Source: Maribacter sp. MJ134 (GTDB lineage Bacteria; Bacteroidota; Bacteroidia; Flavobacteriales; Flavobacteriaceae). From it: 64,000 nt of DNA. The stretch is from the NCBI RefSeq assembly GCF_003970695.1, contig NZ_CP034570.1, positions 1,736,001 through 1,800,000 of the forward strand, in the 5' to 3' direction. How positions within the stretch are numbered: position 1 is the stretch's first letter; every line of letters begins with the position of its first letter. Shown here one piece after another: positions 46,682-55,171 of the stretch. Made by a program: the position numbers and the translations under genes. The notes under the pieces were generated by a model. The model did no database searches and was not told where the DNA came from. It was given only the letters and a program-made list of their open reading frames with translations.

Positions 46682-49231
46682 TTAACTTGCCTCCTTGCGC
46701 AATACTTGTAACGGTGGACTTTTTAAAACACTGCTGCTATTAGACATCCCTATGGCCAATACCAACAATGTCACCCCCGGCAAAACCACCAAAAACGGCA
46801 CCAAAGAAGGTACAAAGGAAGTATCAAAAACAAAATAGGCCAATAATTGGCTACTGACCAAGGACAGCAAAATGCCAACCCCGCTGCCCAAGAGTCCTAA
46901 ATACAGATATTCCAGAGCGGTAATTTTTAGGATTTGATGGCTTTTGGCCCCTAGGGTACGCAACAGCACACTTTCACGTATTCGTTGATATTTACTATTA
47001 CGTACGGCACCTATAAGTACAATGATACCGGTAAGCATACTAAAAAAGGCCATAAAACTAATGACCCAAGCTATTTTATCCAGAATGCCCTCTACAAGGG
47101 TAATCACCTGTCGCAAGTCTAAAATGGACACATTGGGGAACCGCTGCACCAATTCGCGCTGTAAACTCGCCGAAGCCTTCTTACTGGGCGCATTGGTCGT
47201 CAATACGTGAAATTGCGGGGCCTTTTCCAAAACTCCAGTAGGGAAGACGATAGAGAAATTCAGTTGCATTCTACCCCAATCCACTTGGCGAATGCTACCC
47301 ACCACAGTTTCCATAAGCATTCCTTGCACATTAAATAGTAAGGTATCTCCCAAAACCACTTGCGCATCCCGGGCCACATTATCCGACAAGGAAATAGGTA
47401 TAGGTTGGTCGGGTCCTGCCTTGGCCCCAAAGTTGCCCGATACCAGTTTTTCGGAACCGATCAAGGAATCCCGGTACGTGACACGGAACTCATGGTTTAG
47501 AATCCATTTATTGATTCCGGTCGTAGTGTCCAACCGAATGGCGTTCACGGAGCGTTCTTTAATCTTTTCCAAGCGCATGGTAATAATCGGAATATTTTCC
47601 AAAACAGGCATGCCTTTTGGGGTAATTGTATTGGCGACGGCCAATTTTTGTTCGGTCTGTACATCGAAAAGAATCATATTGGGACTCTTGTTGCTAGATT
47701 CCAACGAAGTTTTTGCTAGTAAAAAATCTTTGGTAAAGTAGAGCGTGCTGATTAAAAAAGTACCGATACCGATGGCCAAAATGAGTACCGCAGTCTGATT
47801 GTTGGGCCGAAAAAGGTTCAATAGACTCTGCCGAGACGTGAAGGTCCATGACTTTGGAAATAGGCGTTTTATCAGCTTCATAAATCCAACGGCCACTCCT
47901 CCCAAAATGGCGAAGGTTACCAGTACCACAGTTACAAAACCAAGGGCAAATTTAAAATTACCCAACAGCCAATAGGCAAATAGAAAAACAAAAAGCACGA
48001 TGACGGCGAGCACGCCAAAATTGGCCCATCTCGATTTTTCGCCCGTACGCTCTTGAACGCGTAAGACGGCTAATGGCGATACGTACCAAGTATTGATAAG
48101 AGGCGAAAGCGCAAAGAGTACCGACATGATAATACCTAATAACAGCCCGGTGATAATGGCGGCATACGAAGTGCTTATGGTGACGTCAAAGGGCAAAAAC
48201 TCTTGCAATAGCAAGGGAAAGGATTGTTGCAGCAGCAAACCGGCCAAAGTGCCTATCAACCCACCTAGAAGGCCCATGCCCGCGATTTGAAGTAAGAAGA
48301 TAAGAAAGGTCTGCTTCCTAGATGCTCCCAAGCATTTTAGGATAGCCACCGCCTTAAGTTTTTCTTTAATATAAATATGAACACTGCTGGCAATACCTAC
48401 ACAGCCGAGTAGCAAAGCGATGAACGCTACCAGATTTAAAAACCGACCTACATTGTCGTACCGTCTTCCCAAGCGTTGACTAGTAGCGGTGTGCGTGTCC
48501 ATATCGGCGTTCTGTTCATCCAACAAAGGATCCACGGTTTCGTCCAGCGCCTCCAAATCGGCATCGGGGTCAAGGAAATAGTAATTGTATGCCAACCTAC
48601 TCCCCTTTTGCAATAACCCGCTAGGCTGCATAAAGCGGTACGGCACCATAACCGGTGGCGCAACGGATGTTCCGATTCCCGTACTTCCCGGAGCGGTAAC
48701 CAAAGACCCGATGATGGGGAACGTTAGGGTACCCAGTTTAACACTATCCCCTGGTTTCAGGTTAAACTGTAGCATTGCAGTAGCGTCTACCAAAGCTCCT
48801 CCCCTTTCTTGATAGGTTGTTGCAGCATCGGCAGGTTCGGTTTCCAATGCGCCATAGAAAGGAAAATCACCTTCTACCCCACGTACTTGCACCAATTTTG
48901 TCGCACCGTTCTTGTTAAAAGCGGCCATGGAGGCAAACTTCACTTCCATGGCATCGGCGCCACCTAAGGAATCCATCAGCTGTTGCACGCGGGCATTGGC
49001 CGGCTGGTTACTGTCGATCAAATAGTCCGCACCCATTAAGGCTTTGGACTGTAATCCTATATTCTCTTTTAAATTCTGACTGAACGATTGTATGGACACC
49101 ACAGCGGCAATACCCAGTAAAATGGACGCCATAAAAAGAAGTAAACGCTTGCCGCTGGCCTTACCGTCTCGCCAGGCCATTTTAAACAGCCAGCTTATCG
49201 GCGTTTTCGAAGTATGCCTAAAATCACTCAA
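46682..49231 (-). CDS. ABC transporter permease, FtsX/YbbP type
   Basis: 849 aa. First membrane segment at about 30-50 after a cytosolic LFKMAWRDGKASGKR, large periplasmic MacB-PCD-like domain (about 55-255), three membrane segments (about 262-390) with one FtsX core, further segments around 400-455, a second periplasmic domain (about 495-705), and a second FtsX core to the end. This double-FtsX layout with about 10 segments matches YbbP. It overlaps the ybbA-like ATPase gene by 4 bp (ATGA). In E. coli ybbA-ybbP lies beside tesA, as here. The role is not settled; membrane-lipid or envelope stress handling is likely. Confidence 0.88.
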   Translation of the reverse strand: MSDFRHTSKTPISWLFKMAWRDGKASGKRLLLFMASILLGIAAVVSIQSFSQNLKENIGLQSKALMGADYLIDSNQPANARVQQLMDSLGGADAMEVKFASMAAFNKNGATKLVQVRGVEGDFPFYGALETEPADAATTYQERGGALVDATAMLQFNLKPGDSVKLGTLTFPIIGSLVTAPGSTGIGTSVAPPVMVPYRFMQPSGLLQKGSRLAYNYYFLDPDADLEALDETVDPLLDEQNADMDTHTATSQRLGRRYDNVGRFLNLVAFIALLLGCVGIASSVHIYIKEKLKAVAILKCLGASRKQTFLIFLLQIAGMGLLGGLIGTLAGLLLQQSFPLLLQEFLPFDVTISTSYAAIITGLLLGIIMSVLFALSPLINTWYVSPLAVLRVQERTGEKSRWANFGVLAVIVLFVFLFAYWLLGNFKFALGFVTVVLVTFAILGGVAVGFMKLIKRLFPKSWTFTSRQSLLNLFRPNNQTAVLILAIGIGTFLISTLYFTKDFLLAKTSLESSNKSPNMILFDVQTEQKLAVANTITPKGMPVLENIPIITMRLEKIKERSVNAIRLDTTTGINKWILNHEFRVTYRDSLIGSEKLVSGNFGAKAGPDQPIPISLSDNVARDAQVVLGDTLLFNVQGMLMETVVGSIRQVDWGRMQLNFSIVFPTGVLEKAPQFHVLTTNAPSKKASASLQRELVQRFPNVSILDLRQVITLVEGILDKIAWVISFMAFFSMLTGIIVLIGAVRNSKYQRIRESVLLRTLGAKSHQILKITALEYLYLGLLGSGVGILLSLVSSQLLAYFVFDTSFVPSLVPFLVVLPGVTLLVLAIGMSNSSSVLKSPPLQVLRKEAS

Positions 49232-49917
49232 GATGCCGTGGTAATTTCGTTAGCCATTATTTTACCTCCTTTTAATCGTAATATATGCTGCGTAAGTTGT
49301 GCTAGGTCCAAATCGTGGGTAACAATGACCAAGGTAGTTCCCATCTCCTTGTTTAGGTCGAATAGTAGTTTTATGACCTTTTCACCGGTTTCCTCGTCAA
49401 GATTACCGGTCGGTTCGTCTGCAAATAAGATATCCGGCTTATTGGAAAAAGCCCTTGCCAGTGCTACACGTTGCTGTTCTCCGCCGGATAATTGGGAAGG
49501 ATAATGATCATATCTGTTCCCTAACCCTACTTTCGTTAACAAATCCATGGCGTCTTTGGTCGCGTGTGAAACTCCTTGCAGTTCTAAAGGTACCGCCACG
49601 TTTTCCAAGGCCGTTAGGGTGGGTAAGAGTTGAAAATCCTGAAAAATAAAACCTACTTTCTGATTGCGTAACAGCGCACGTTCATCTTCGTTGAGCTCAC
49701 TCAATTCCTGTCCGCATAATGCTACGGAACCCGTATCCAATTTATCAAGACCGGCGCAAAGCCCTAAAAGGGTGGTCTTTCCACTACCAGATGGGCCCAC
49801 AATAGCGAAAGTGGCACCCTTTTCAATAGAAAAATTAATGTCGTCTAAAACAGTGAGTTCCTTAGAACCGCTTGTGTAGATTTTCTTTAGGTTACGGACG
49901 TTTAATATCTTTGTCAT
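49228..49917 (-). CDS. ABC transporter ATP-binding protein, YbbA/LolD type
   Basis: 229 aa, a single ABC domain: Walker A GPSGSGKTT (about 39-47), Q-loop VGFIFQDFQLLPTLTALENV, signature QLSGGEQQRVALARAF, Walker B ILFADEPTGNLD and H-loop VTHDL. The sequence is that of the MacB/LolD/YbbA group, which works with FtsX-type permeases; its partner is the next gene. Divergent from the SGNH hydrolase gene with 61 bp between, so a shared regulatory region is likely. Confidence 0.92.
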   Translation of the reverse strand: MTKILNVRNLKKIYTSGSKELTVLDDINFSIEKGATFAIVGPSGSGKTTLLGLCAGLDKLDTGSVALCGQELSELNEDERALLRNQKVGFIFQDFQLLPTLTALENVAVPLELQGVSHATKDAMDLLTKVGLGNRYDHYPSQLSGGEQQRVALARAFSNKPDILFADEPTGNLDEETGEKVIKLLFDLNKEMGTTLVIVTHDLDLAQLTQHILRLKGGKIMANEITTAS

Positions 49918-49978
49918 AAATTATTTTGTACAAGGCAACAAAATAAGGCAATGATTTCGACTTTTAGAAGTATAGCAC

Positions 49979-50698
49979 ATGGGCAAAGTATTAAAGTTTA
50001 GTTATTTTTTTATCGCAATATTGATAAGCAGTTGTGGCGAAAATCCGAAACAGAAGACCGTTGCATCTCCCACCACGAAAAATACCGAAGCTAATGTGGA
50101 GGTAAGCTCCGAAGGGAACAAAACAATTCTTTTCTTCGGAAACAGTTTAACCGCGGCCTATGGTTTGGAGACGGAAGAGGGTTTTCCCAACAGAATACAG
50201 GAGAAGATAGATTCCCTTGGGTTGAACTATACCGTAATTAATTCTGGCCTAAGCGGAGAAACCACGTCTGGCGGTTTAAATAGATTGGATTGGGTATTGA
50301 ATCAAAAAGTAGACATCTTTGTACTGGAACTAGGAGCAAATGACGGATTACGTGGAATTCCATTAACTGAAACCCGTACTAATCTGCAGAAAATGATTGA
50401 CTTGGTCCGCGCGAAAAACGAACATACGCAAATAGTCCTTGCGGGAATGCAAATTCCACCCAATATGGGAGAAGCATATACCACAGAATTCCGGAACATC
50501 TTTCCAAACCTGGCCGAAAAGAATGCCATTTCGCTTATTCCGTTCTTACTGGAAGGAGTCGCAGGGAACCCGGACCTGAATCTGGAAGATGGGATTCATC
50601 CCACTGCCGAAGGTCAAAAAATAGTTGCACAAAACGTTTGGGAAGTGCTACAAGAAATAATCCAACCTGTTGAAGAAACAGAGATGGTGCTCGATTAA
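49979..50698 (+). CDS. SGNH-type lysophospholipase/arylesterase, TesA-like lipoprotein
   Basis: 239 aa. Lipoprotein signal (FIAILISSC, Cys19) and an SGNH hydrolase domain of about 185 residues. Block I reads GNSLTAAYG (Ser nucleophile; Asn for the usual Asp in GDSL), block II is SGLSGETTSGGL, block III LGANDGLRG and block V DGIHPTAEG with the Asp/His pair. All four catalytic residues are present. TesA of E. coli is periplasmic and soluble, this one is membrane-anchored. Divergent from ybbA-ybbP as in E. coli. Its stop codon overlaps the stop of the next, convergent gene (TTAA at 50695-50698). Confidence 0.92.
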   Translation: MGKVLKFSYFFIAILISSCGENPKQKTVASPTTKNTEANVEVSSEGNKTILFFGNSLTAAYGLETEEGFPNRIQEKIDSLGLNYTVINSGLSGETTSGGLNRLDWVLNQKVDIFVLELGANDGLRGIPLTETRTNLQKMIDLVRAKNEHTQIVLAGMQIPPNMGEAYTTEFRNIFPNLAEKNAISLIPFLLEGVAGNPDLNLEDGIHPTAEGQKIVAQNVWEVLQEIIQPVEETEMVLD

Positions 50699-50934
50699 AC
50701 CAATTTAACATCTCTTTTTCTTATTTGAAAGGTTAAGGCTCTTTTGATTCTGGAATGTTTTAGGATAAAAATCCCGGTTACCGCTGGGAGCTGCTCCTTG
50801 ACCAATTTAGTTTGGTGAACAGTTTTGACTACAGGCATGGAAATAGGGTTTACCTTTATTTCTGCTTTTGTATTCTGGGCTTGGGCAAAAGCCCCCATAC
50901 AGATAACTAGTACTAAAATAAGAATAGATCGCAT
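50695..50934 (-). CDS. Small secreted protein, diverged family member E
   Basis: 79 aa with a signal peptide (MRSILILVLVICMGAFAQAQ) and a tail HSRIKRALTFQIRKRDVKLV that aligns gap-free with the tails of the other members (R-[VI]-K-[KR]-A-L-[ST]-F). The acidic middle is weaker here, with Lys in places. The mature protein has no Cys. Its stop overlaps that of the tesA-like gene by a shared TTAA. The leader carries GTTGAA/GATGA blocks as in the other copies (51014-51041). Function unknown. Confidence 0.72.
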   Translation of the reverse strand: MRSILILVLVICMGAFAQAQNTKAEIKVNPISMPVVKTVHQTKLVKEQLPAVTGIFILKHSRIKRALTFQIRKRDVKLV

Positions 50935-51565
50935 TGTAGGTTATTTGGGATATTGATAACTACCACATGTTCCTTTTCATTTGATTTGAATCGATAATAA
51001 GTCCGGTTTTACCGTTGAAATGCAAAATTTTCGATGAGTGGCACAATTTGACTCAAAAATTCCTACAAACACTCTTGTTTTTAATCCGATTTTTTAAACA
51101 CTTTATCGATTTTATAAGCTTTTTCCTACAATATTTTTTTTGAAGTCGTGTCGATTCGCTGTATTAATAGGTAAAAAAACTTGTATTTAACTAGAGAAAG
51201 TTGTGCTTACACGACGGATATAAAGCGTATAATTCAATATCCTTAAGGGCTTTTTCCATTCCTATTCGCAGCTATGGAAGCATTCTGAAAATTTGATGAC
51301 CAGCATGCAATAGGTCAAAACCTATACCTTATAAAAGAGTAGCTACGGCGTAATTGGAATAAAGTGAATGAGGCCTAAAATAATAGGGCATGTATTTACT
51401 ACCCGATTGAAATTATCTTTTGAATTGATTGGTCCTTTTAACAGGAACAAGGACATACCTCCTCTTTGGTTCAGCTGTTAGGGATATACCTACAGTTAGT
51501 AATAGGTTCTTGATACTAGTGCTAATGAAATTCTTCATAATCGTTACTATTTATCTTGTTAGGTA
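50935..51565. other. Long intergenic region between two small-peptide genes
   Basis: 631 bp of AT-rich DNA, the longest noncoding gap in the window. It holds the leader of member E (blocks at 51014-51041). The rest contains T-rich tracts and no ORF over 40 codons that looks real. No RNA gene was recognised. As it lies between two related genes, it may be a remnant of earlier copies, but I see no further RVKKALSF-like frame. Confidence 0.4.
51014..51041 (-). promoter_or_regulatory. Conserved upstream blocks of the small-peptide family (copy E)
   Basis: On the minus strand CCACTCATC (51041-51033) and, after about 10 bp, CATTTCAAC (to 51014), the counterparts of CCGTTCATC and CACTTCAAC before copies A-C. 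The spacing is 19 bp start to start here and 21 bp there. Confidence 0.35.
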
Positions 51566-51983
51566 TTAAGCCATTTTAGCTTTGTTTCTCTTTGTTGTAA
51601 AAGATAATGCCTTGGTTACTCTAGCGTTCTTGTGCTTGTACAATCTAGCAACCTCCGTTTTGGTTTCCAAGTTCAACTCGTAAGCCGTTTCTGTTACTAT
51701 GGTCATTTCAACCGTTTCAACTTTAACATCGGTAGTGTTGTTCTGAGCCTGAGCGGTCATTCCGATGAAGAAGATAAAGAAGATGGTTGCTATTGTTTTC
51801 ATGACTTGCGTTTGTTACACTATTATAACGGGTGCAAGTGTACTTCGGAGGGTGGTCGTTCGCCGAAAAACCCATAATACTCGGTATCTGACAGCAATCC
51901 GGTTGAAGTGTAAAAATCAATCGATGAACGGCACGCACACCAAAAACACCTTACCGAAAAAAGATGCTTTTAAACGTAGATTT
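51565..51983 (-). repeat. Long repeat copy B with small-peptide gene
   Basis: Minus-strand copy of the unit at 24449. It contains the hairpin (51942-51966, with one wobble pair), the blocks GTTGAAGTG (51902-51910) and GATGAACGG (51923-51931) on the plus strand, the dyad and the gene. Copy C lies 2 kb away in the same orientation, so B and C are direct repeats around the gene at 52240. On the distal side of the hairpin there is no gene to terminate, so the hairpin is a part of the unit. Confidence 0.9.
51566..51802 (-). CDS. Small secreted protein, family copy B
   Basis: 78 aa, identical to copy A except Thr for Lys in the tail (ARVTKALSF for ARVKKALSF) and identical to copy C. Most of the base differences among the three genes are synonymous (for instance ACC, ACA or ACG for the same Thr), which indicates that the protein is under selection. 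Signal peptide, acidic half and basic half as in copy A. It is transcribed alone, away from the gene at 52240. Confidence 0.85.
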   Translation of the reverse strand: MKTIATIFFIFFIGMTAQAQNNTTDVKVETVEMTIVTETAYELNLETKTEVARLYKHKNARVTKALSFTTKRNKAKMA

Positions 51984-52239
51984 GAGAAAAATTTCGTTTC
52001 ATGAGCGCTTATTATTTAAATGCAAGTGACCTTAAGTAATTAACCTGGAACAAGTTCACTGGGTATAAAAAGGAGTATAACATTATCTTCTTCATAAGCC
52101 TCGTAGCATTATAAACCTCGATTATCGGAAAAAGCGTTACCATTAGCATTTGTACCTGATGCGTTAATACTCTAAACTGAACAGGCTATTTTTGTAGGAT
52201 CTGTTATACAAGTAACGTTACATACTCAATTGAACACCT
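51984..52239. other. Leader region of the FAD/NAD(P)-binding protein gene
   Basis: 256 bp between repeat B and the next start codon. Apart from the promoter candidate at 52164-52194 I see nothing in it; the open frame that crosses from repeat B (51765-52004) is a shadow. Confidence 0.4.
52164..52194 (+). promoter_or_regulatory. Candidate promoter of the FAD/NAD(P)-binding protein gene
   Basis: TTA (for TTG) at 52164, a 20-bp spacer and TATTTTTG at 52187-52194, close to the Bacteroidetes consensus. The ATG follows 46 bp later. Confidence 0.5.
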
Positions 52240-53973
52240 ATGCGAAAAATTGCCATCATCGGAATCGGACCTCGGGGACTATATGCATTAGAACAATTCT
52301 TAAATGCCTGTTCTAAGGAGCAAAAGCTAAAAACATTTCAGCTACTTCTTTTCAATTATTCGCAATATCCCGGGGCTGGTGAGGTCTGGAATCCAGAACA
52401 ACCACACACCAATTGGATGAATATCTCAGAGCGGGCCTTAAGGAATTTACCAGGAAGGACAGCCTGTGAACTGGACAACTTAAAAATACCTGCATTTCCA
52501 TCTTATAGGGAATGGAGTGCTAAAAAAGCCACGAATGCCACCCCAGAAGCAATGGATACTTTTCCGCCCCGTGCTAAGATGGGCAACTACCTTCATCAAA
52601 GATTTCAATCTATCATAGACATTCTAGTGACTAATAAGACAGCGGTATTCAATAAGGCAAAAATTCAAACCTTAGTCAATGAGAATAATGGTTTCCTGAT
52701 AAGTGACGTAGAAAAAAAAATCTACAGCGCTGATGAAGTTTTGCTTACCATAGGGCATCAGCCAATAGAAACCTCTGAACAACTACAGAATTGGATGGCA
52801 CATACGGTGCAAACAAAGAAAGCACTTCTTTTTAAAAAAGCCTATCCCGTTTCAAAGATTACGGATACAGAAGAAATACATAACAACAGTATTATTGGTT
52901 TAAGAGGTTTTGGTCTTGCCACCATAGACGTCATAAGAGCTTTAACCATTGGCAAAGGTGGCCAATTTAAGTTAATCAATGAACGGACAAGGGAGGTGGA
53001 ATTTATTACTACGGACATGGTTCCCAGAAAACTGGTTCCCTTTTCCTTGGATGGTCTTCCATTAGCCGCAAAACCTATAAGTTCTAAGGTGGATGAAAAA
53101 TTTGAACCCACGGCATCGGAAATTAAAAGCTTCGGAAAAGAAATATCCAAAGCCTTATCGGCAGAAACCAAAACGACGGATATCACCTTCTTAACAGTAG
53201 CCATTGCCCGAATTGCATCAAGAGTTTATGAGGATATATTAAAAGAACATGGCAACGCTAAAACCAATCGTGAAGAAATAGGTGATAGTATCAAAAGTTG
53301 GTTGCATAATCCCAAATTTGAGCATTCATTAATTTTTTCAAAGACCAAAAGTGTATCGGAAACAATATCCGCCTTTATCGCAATGGCCACAGGAACTCGT
53401 GTACCCTCATTGGATTATTGCGTTGGTCAGGTTTGGCGCCACTGCCAGCCTACCCTTTACAAGGTGTTTTCACATGCCCAACTCAAGGATGAAGTTATTG
53501 CTGATATTATTGCATTGGATGAACGTATTAAACGCTATTCCTATGGACCGCCCGTGGAAAGCATGCAACAATTACTAGCACTTCAAAAAGTGGGCATCTT
53601 AGATCTTGATTTTATTAACGATCCTTACATAAAACTTGTAGCTAGTGGCTGGGAACTACAATCAAACAATACAGTAATTAGCTGCAATGTTATGGTGAAT
53701 TGTGTTTTAGATGGACCAAAGCTGTTGAAAGTAAAAGCAAACTTGGTGAAAAATTTACTACAGGACGATTTAATAAAACCTTTACATACCGCACTGGGAA
53801 TTGATACCCGAACGGATGGCCGTGTACGTTCAGAGGAAAACAAGACAATTCCCATTGCCGTACTGGGCCGACTCTCCAAAGGAAGTGTTATTGGTGTTGA
53901 TGCTATATTAGAATGTTTTGGTCCAAGGACAAGGGATTGGGCCAAGGCAGCGGTAGAAAGAATGTACGCTTAA
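52240..53973 (+). CDS. FAD/NAD(P)-binding protein
   Basis: 577 aa. An N-terminal Rossmann dinucleotide fold (KIAIIGIGPRGLYALEQFL, residues 3-21, a variant of GxGxxG) followed by the pattern PGAGEVWNPEQPHTNWMN typical of the FAD-NAD(P)-binding (PF13454-like) family. A second nucleotide site is likely near residues 215-235 (IIGLRGFGLATIDVIRAL). The family includes proteins found with siderophore or amino-acid N-hydroxylating enzymes, but no such genes are here and the substrate is unknown. It lies alone between two direct repeats, and its TAA stop shares bases (TTAA) with the stop of the convergent small-peptide gene C. Confidence 0.82.
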   Translation: MRKIAIIGIGPRGLYALEQFLNACSKEQKLKTFQLLLFNYSQYPGAGEVWNPEQPHTNWMNISERALRNLPGRTACELDNLKIPAFPSYREWSAKKATNATPEAMDTFPPRAKMGNYLHQRFQSIIDILVTNKTAVFNKAKIQTLVNENNGFLISDVEKKIYSADEVLLTIGHQPIETSEQLQNWMAHTVQTKKALLFKKAYPVSKITDTEEIHNNSIIGLRGFGLATIDVIRALTIGKGGQFKLINERTREVEFITTDMVPRKLVPFSLDGLPLAAKPISSKVDEKFEPTASEIKSFGKEISKALSAETKTTDITFLTVAIARIASRVYEDILKEHGNAKTNREEIGDSIKSWLHNPKFEHSLIFSKTKSVSETISAFIAMATGTRVPSLDYCVGQVWRHCQPTLYKVFSHAQLKDEVIADIIALDERIKRYSYGPPVESMQQLLALQKVGILDLDFINDPYIKLVASGWELQSNNTVISCNVMVNCVLDGPKLLKVKANLVKNLLQDDLIKPLHTALGIDTRTDGRVRSEENKTIPIAVLGRLSKGSVIGVDAILECFGPRTRDWAKAAVERMYA

Positions 53974-54206
53974 GCCATTTTAGCTTTGTTTCTCTTTGTT
54001 GTAAAAGATAATGCCTTCGTTACTCTAGCGTTCTTGTGCTTGTACAATCTAGCAACCTCCGTTTTGGTTTCCAAGTTCAACTCGTAAGCCGTTTCCGTCA
54101 CTATGGTCATTTCAACCGTTTCAACTTTAACATCGGTAGTGTTGTTCTGAGCCTGAGCGGTCATTCCGATGAAGAAGATAAAGAAGATGGTTGCTATTGT
54201 TTTCAT
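53970..54206 (-). CDS. Small secreted protein, family copy C
   Basis: 78 aa, same protein as copy B. The coding differences from copy B are synonymous. The dyad before the ATG is also conserved, with one central base changed (TATCATA instead of TATAATA). Its stop codon (53970-53972) overlaps the stop of the FAD/NAD(P)-binding protein gene. It stands downstream of the M23 peptidase gene in the same direction, separated from it by the repeat's own terminator. Confidence 0.85.
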   Translation of the reverse strand: MKTIATIFFIFFIGMTAQAQNNTTDVKVETVEMTIVTETAYELNLETKTEVARLYKHKNARVTKALSFTTKRNKAKMA

Positions 54207-54345
54207 GACTTGCGTTTGTTACACTATGATAACGGGTGCAAGTGTACTTCCTAGGGTGGTCGTTCGCCGAAAAACCCATAATACTCGGTATCTGACAGCT
54301 ACCCGGTTGAAGTGTAAAAATCAATCGATGAACGGCACGCACACC

Positions 54346-54370
54346 AAAAACACCTTACCGAAAAAAGGTG
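54346..54370 (-). terminator. Intrinsic terminator within repeat C
   Basis: CACCTT/AAGGTG stem and T run on the minus strand, 21 bp after the end of the M23 peptidase gene, which it would terminate. Confidence 0.65.
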
Positions 54371-54390
54371 TAGATAAACGGTAATTTCGC

Positions 54391-55071
54391 CTATAACTTT
54401 AGCAAAATATTCGGATCGGGACAATTTTTCCGATAGAAAGCCAGGTTCTTTTGAGAACATACTCCGGGATAATCACCGCTATATCCTTTCATGTCCCTAA
54501 TAATCTGAAAATGTAAATGTGGCGCATAATTTAAGTTAACCTCTGGAGTACCCAAATCTCCCAAAACGGAGCCTGCTATAAATTTCTTGCCCACAAACAA
54601 GCCTTCCAAAGAAGTTCTGGATAAATGACCATAGAGTGTATAAAAAACCTCATCAACCAACTGATGTTCTAGGATAACCGTAGGACCATAGTCGCCCACG
54701 CTGGCATTATCCTTAAAGCTATGTACCTTTCCGCTGATCGGGGTTTGCACTTTGGTCCCAGCAGTGCACCAAAAATCGACCCCTAAATGTATGTTTCGTG
54801 GATGTAAGGCGTTACCGCTGAAACCCTCCTTGTCCGAATACAGATTTCTTTTTTCCAAATACCCGCCATAGGCCACGCTTCCCTTATGCGTTACGAGCTG
54901 TTGATCAATGTAAGATGCACAAATTTCAGGGTCGGTAATGTTCCTAGTCTTTAAATCTTTATTGTCTACCGACAAATCTATGGGAACGTAACGTTCTAAG
55001 GCAATGTTATGATCAAGAATGCTGATTGCCCCTTCGGAAAGGAAACTCAATTGTTCTGTAAAAGTCTTCAT
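54391..55071 (-). CDS. M23 family metallopeptidase
   Basis: 226 aa. The LytM-type fold fills residues about 85-215. Zinc ligands are intact: HLGVD (His and Asp of the HxxxD motif) and the HLH in APHLHFQI; the supporting His in LYGHLSR is also present. There is no signal peptide and no SH3 or LysM domain, so the protein may be cytoplasmic or exported by another route; the N-terminal 80 residues have no recognised fold. Likely acts on peptide cross-bridges of murein or related peptides. Divergent from msrA. Confidence 0.88.
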   Translation of the reverse strand: MKTFTEQLSFLSEGAISILDHNIALERYVPIDLSVDNKDLKTRNITDPEICASYIDQQLVTHKGSVAYGGYLEKRNLYSDKEGFSGNALHPRNIHLGVDFWCTAGTKVQTPISGKVHSFKDNASVGDYGPTVILEHQLVDEVFYTLYGHLSRTSLEGLFVGKKFIAGSVLGDLGTPEVNLNYAPHLHFQIIRDMKGYSGDYPGVCSQKNLAFYRKNCPDPNILLKL

Positions 55072-55171
55072 TTTGTAAAAATAGAATTCCCGTTGAATTC
55101 CTTAACATATTTTAACCATTAGTACTGTAAGTACTTTGTAAATTGCCTACAAATTGCTTAAAGAAATAAAA

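Larger units (their letters stand above)
53970..54380 (-). repeat. Long repeat copy C with small-peptide gene
   Basis: Minus-strand copy of the same unit, the gene ending exactly at the stop codon of the plus-strand gene 52240-53973. Hairpin at 54346-54370 on the side of the M23 gene, blocks GTTGAAGTG (54306-54314) and GATGAACGG (54327-54335) on the plus strand. Sequence to the right of about 54380 is unrelated to copies A and B. Confidence 0.9.

Noticed and set aside
51632-52004. Antisense open frames over the long repeat (also 24404-24800 and 54036-54384), one with a signal-like N-terminus
   Set aside because: They stay open in all three copies, but the copies are nearly identical so this proves little, and a W/R/P change at one codon is not conservative. 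They run opposite to the well-supported small gene and its leader.
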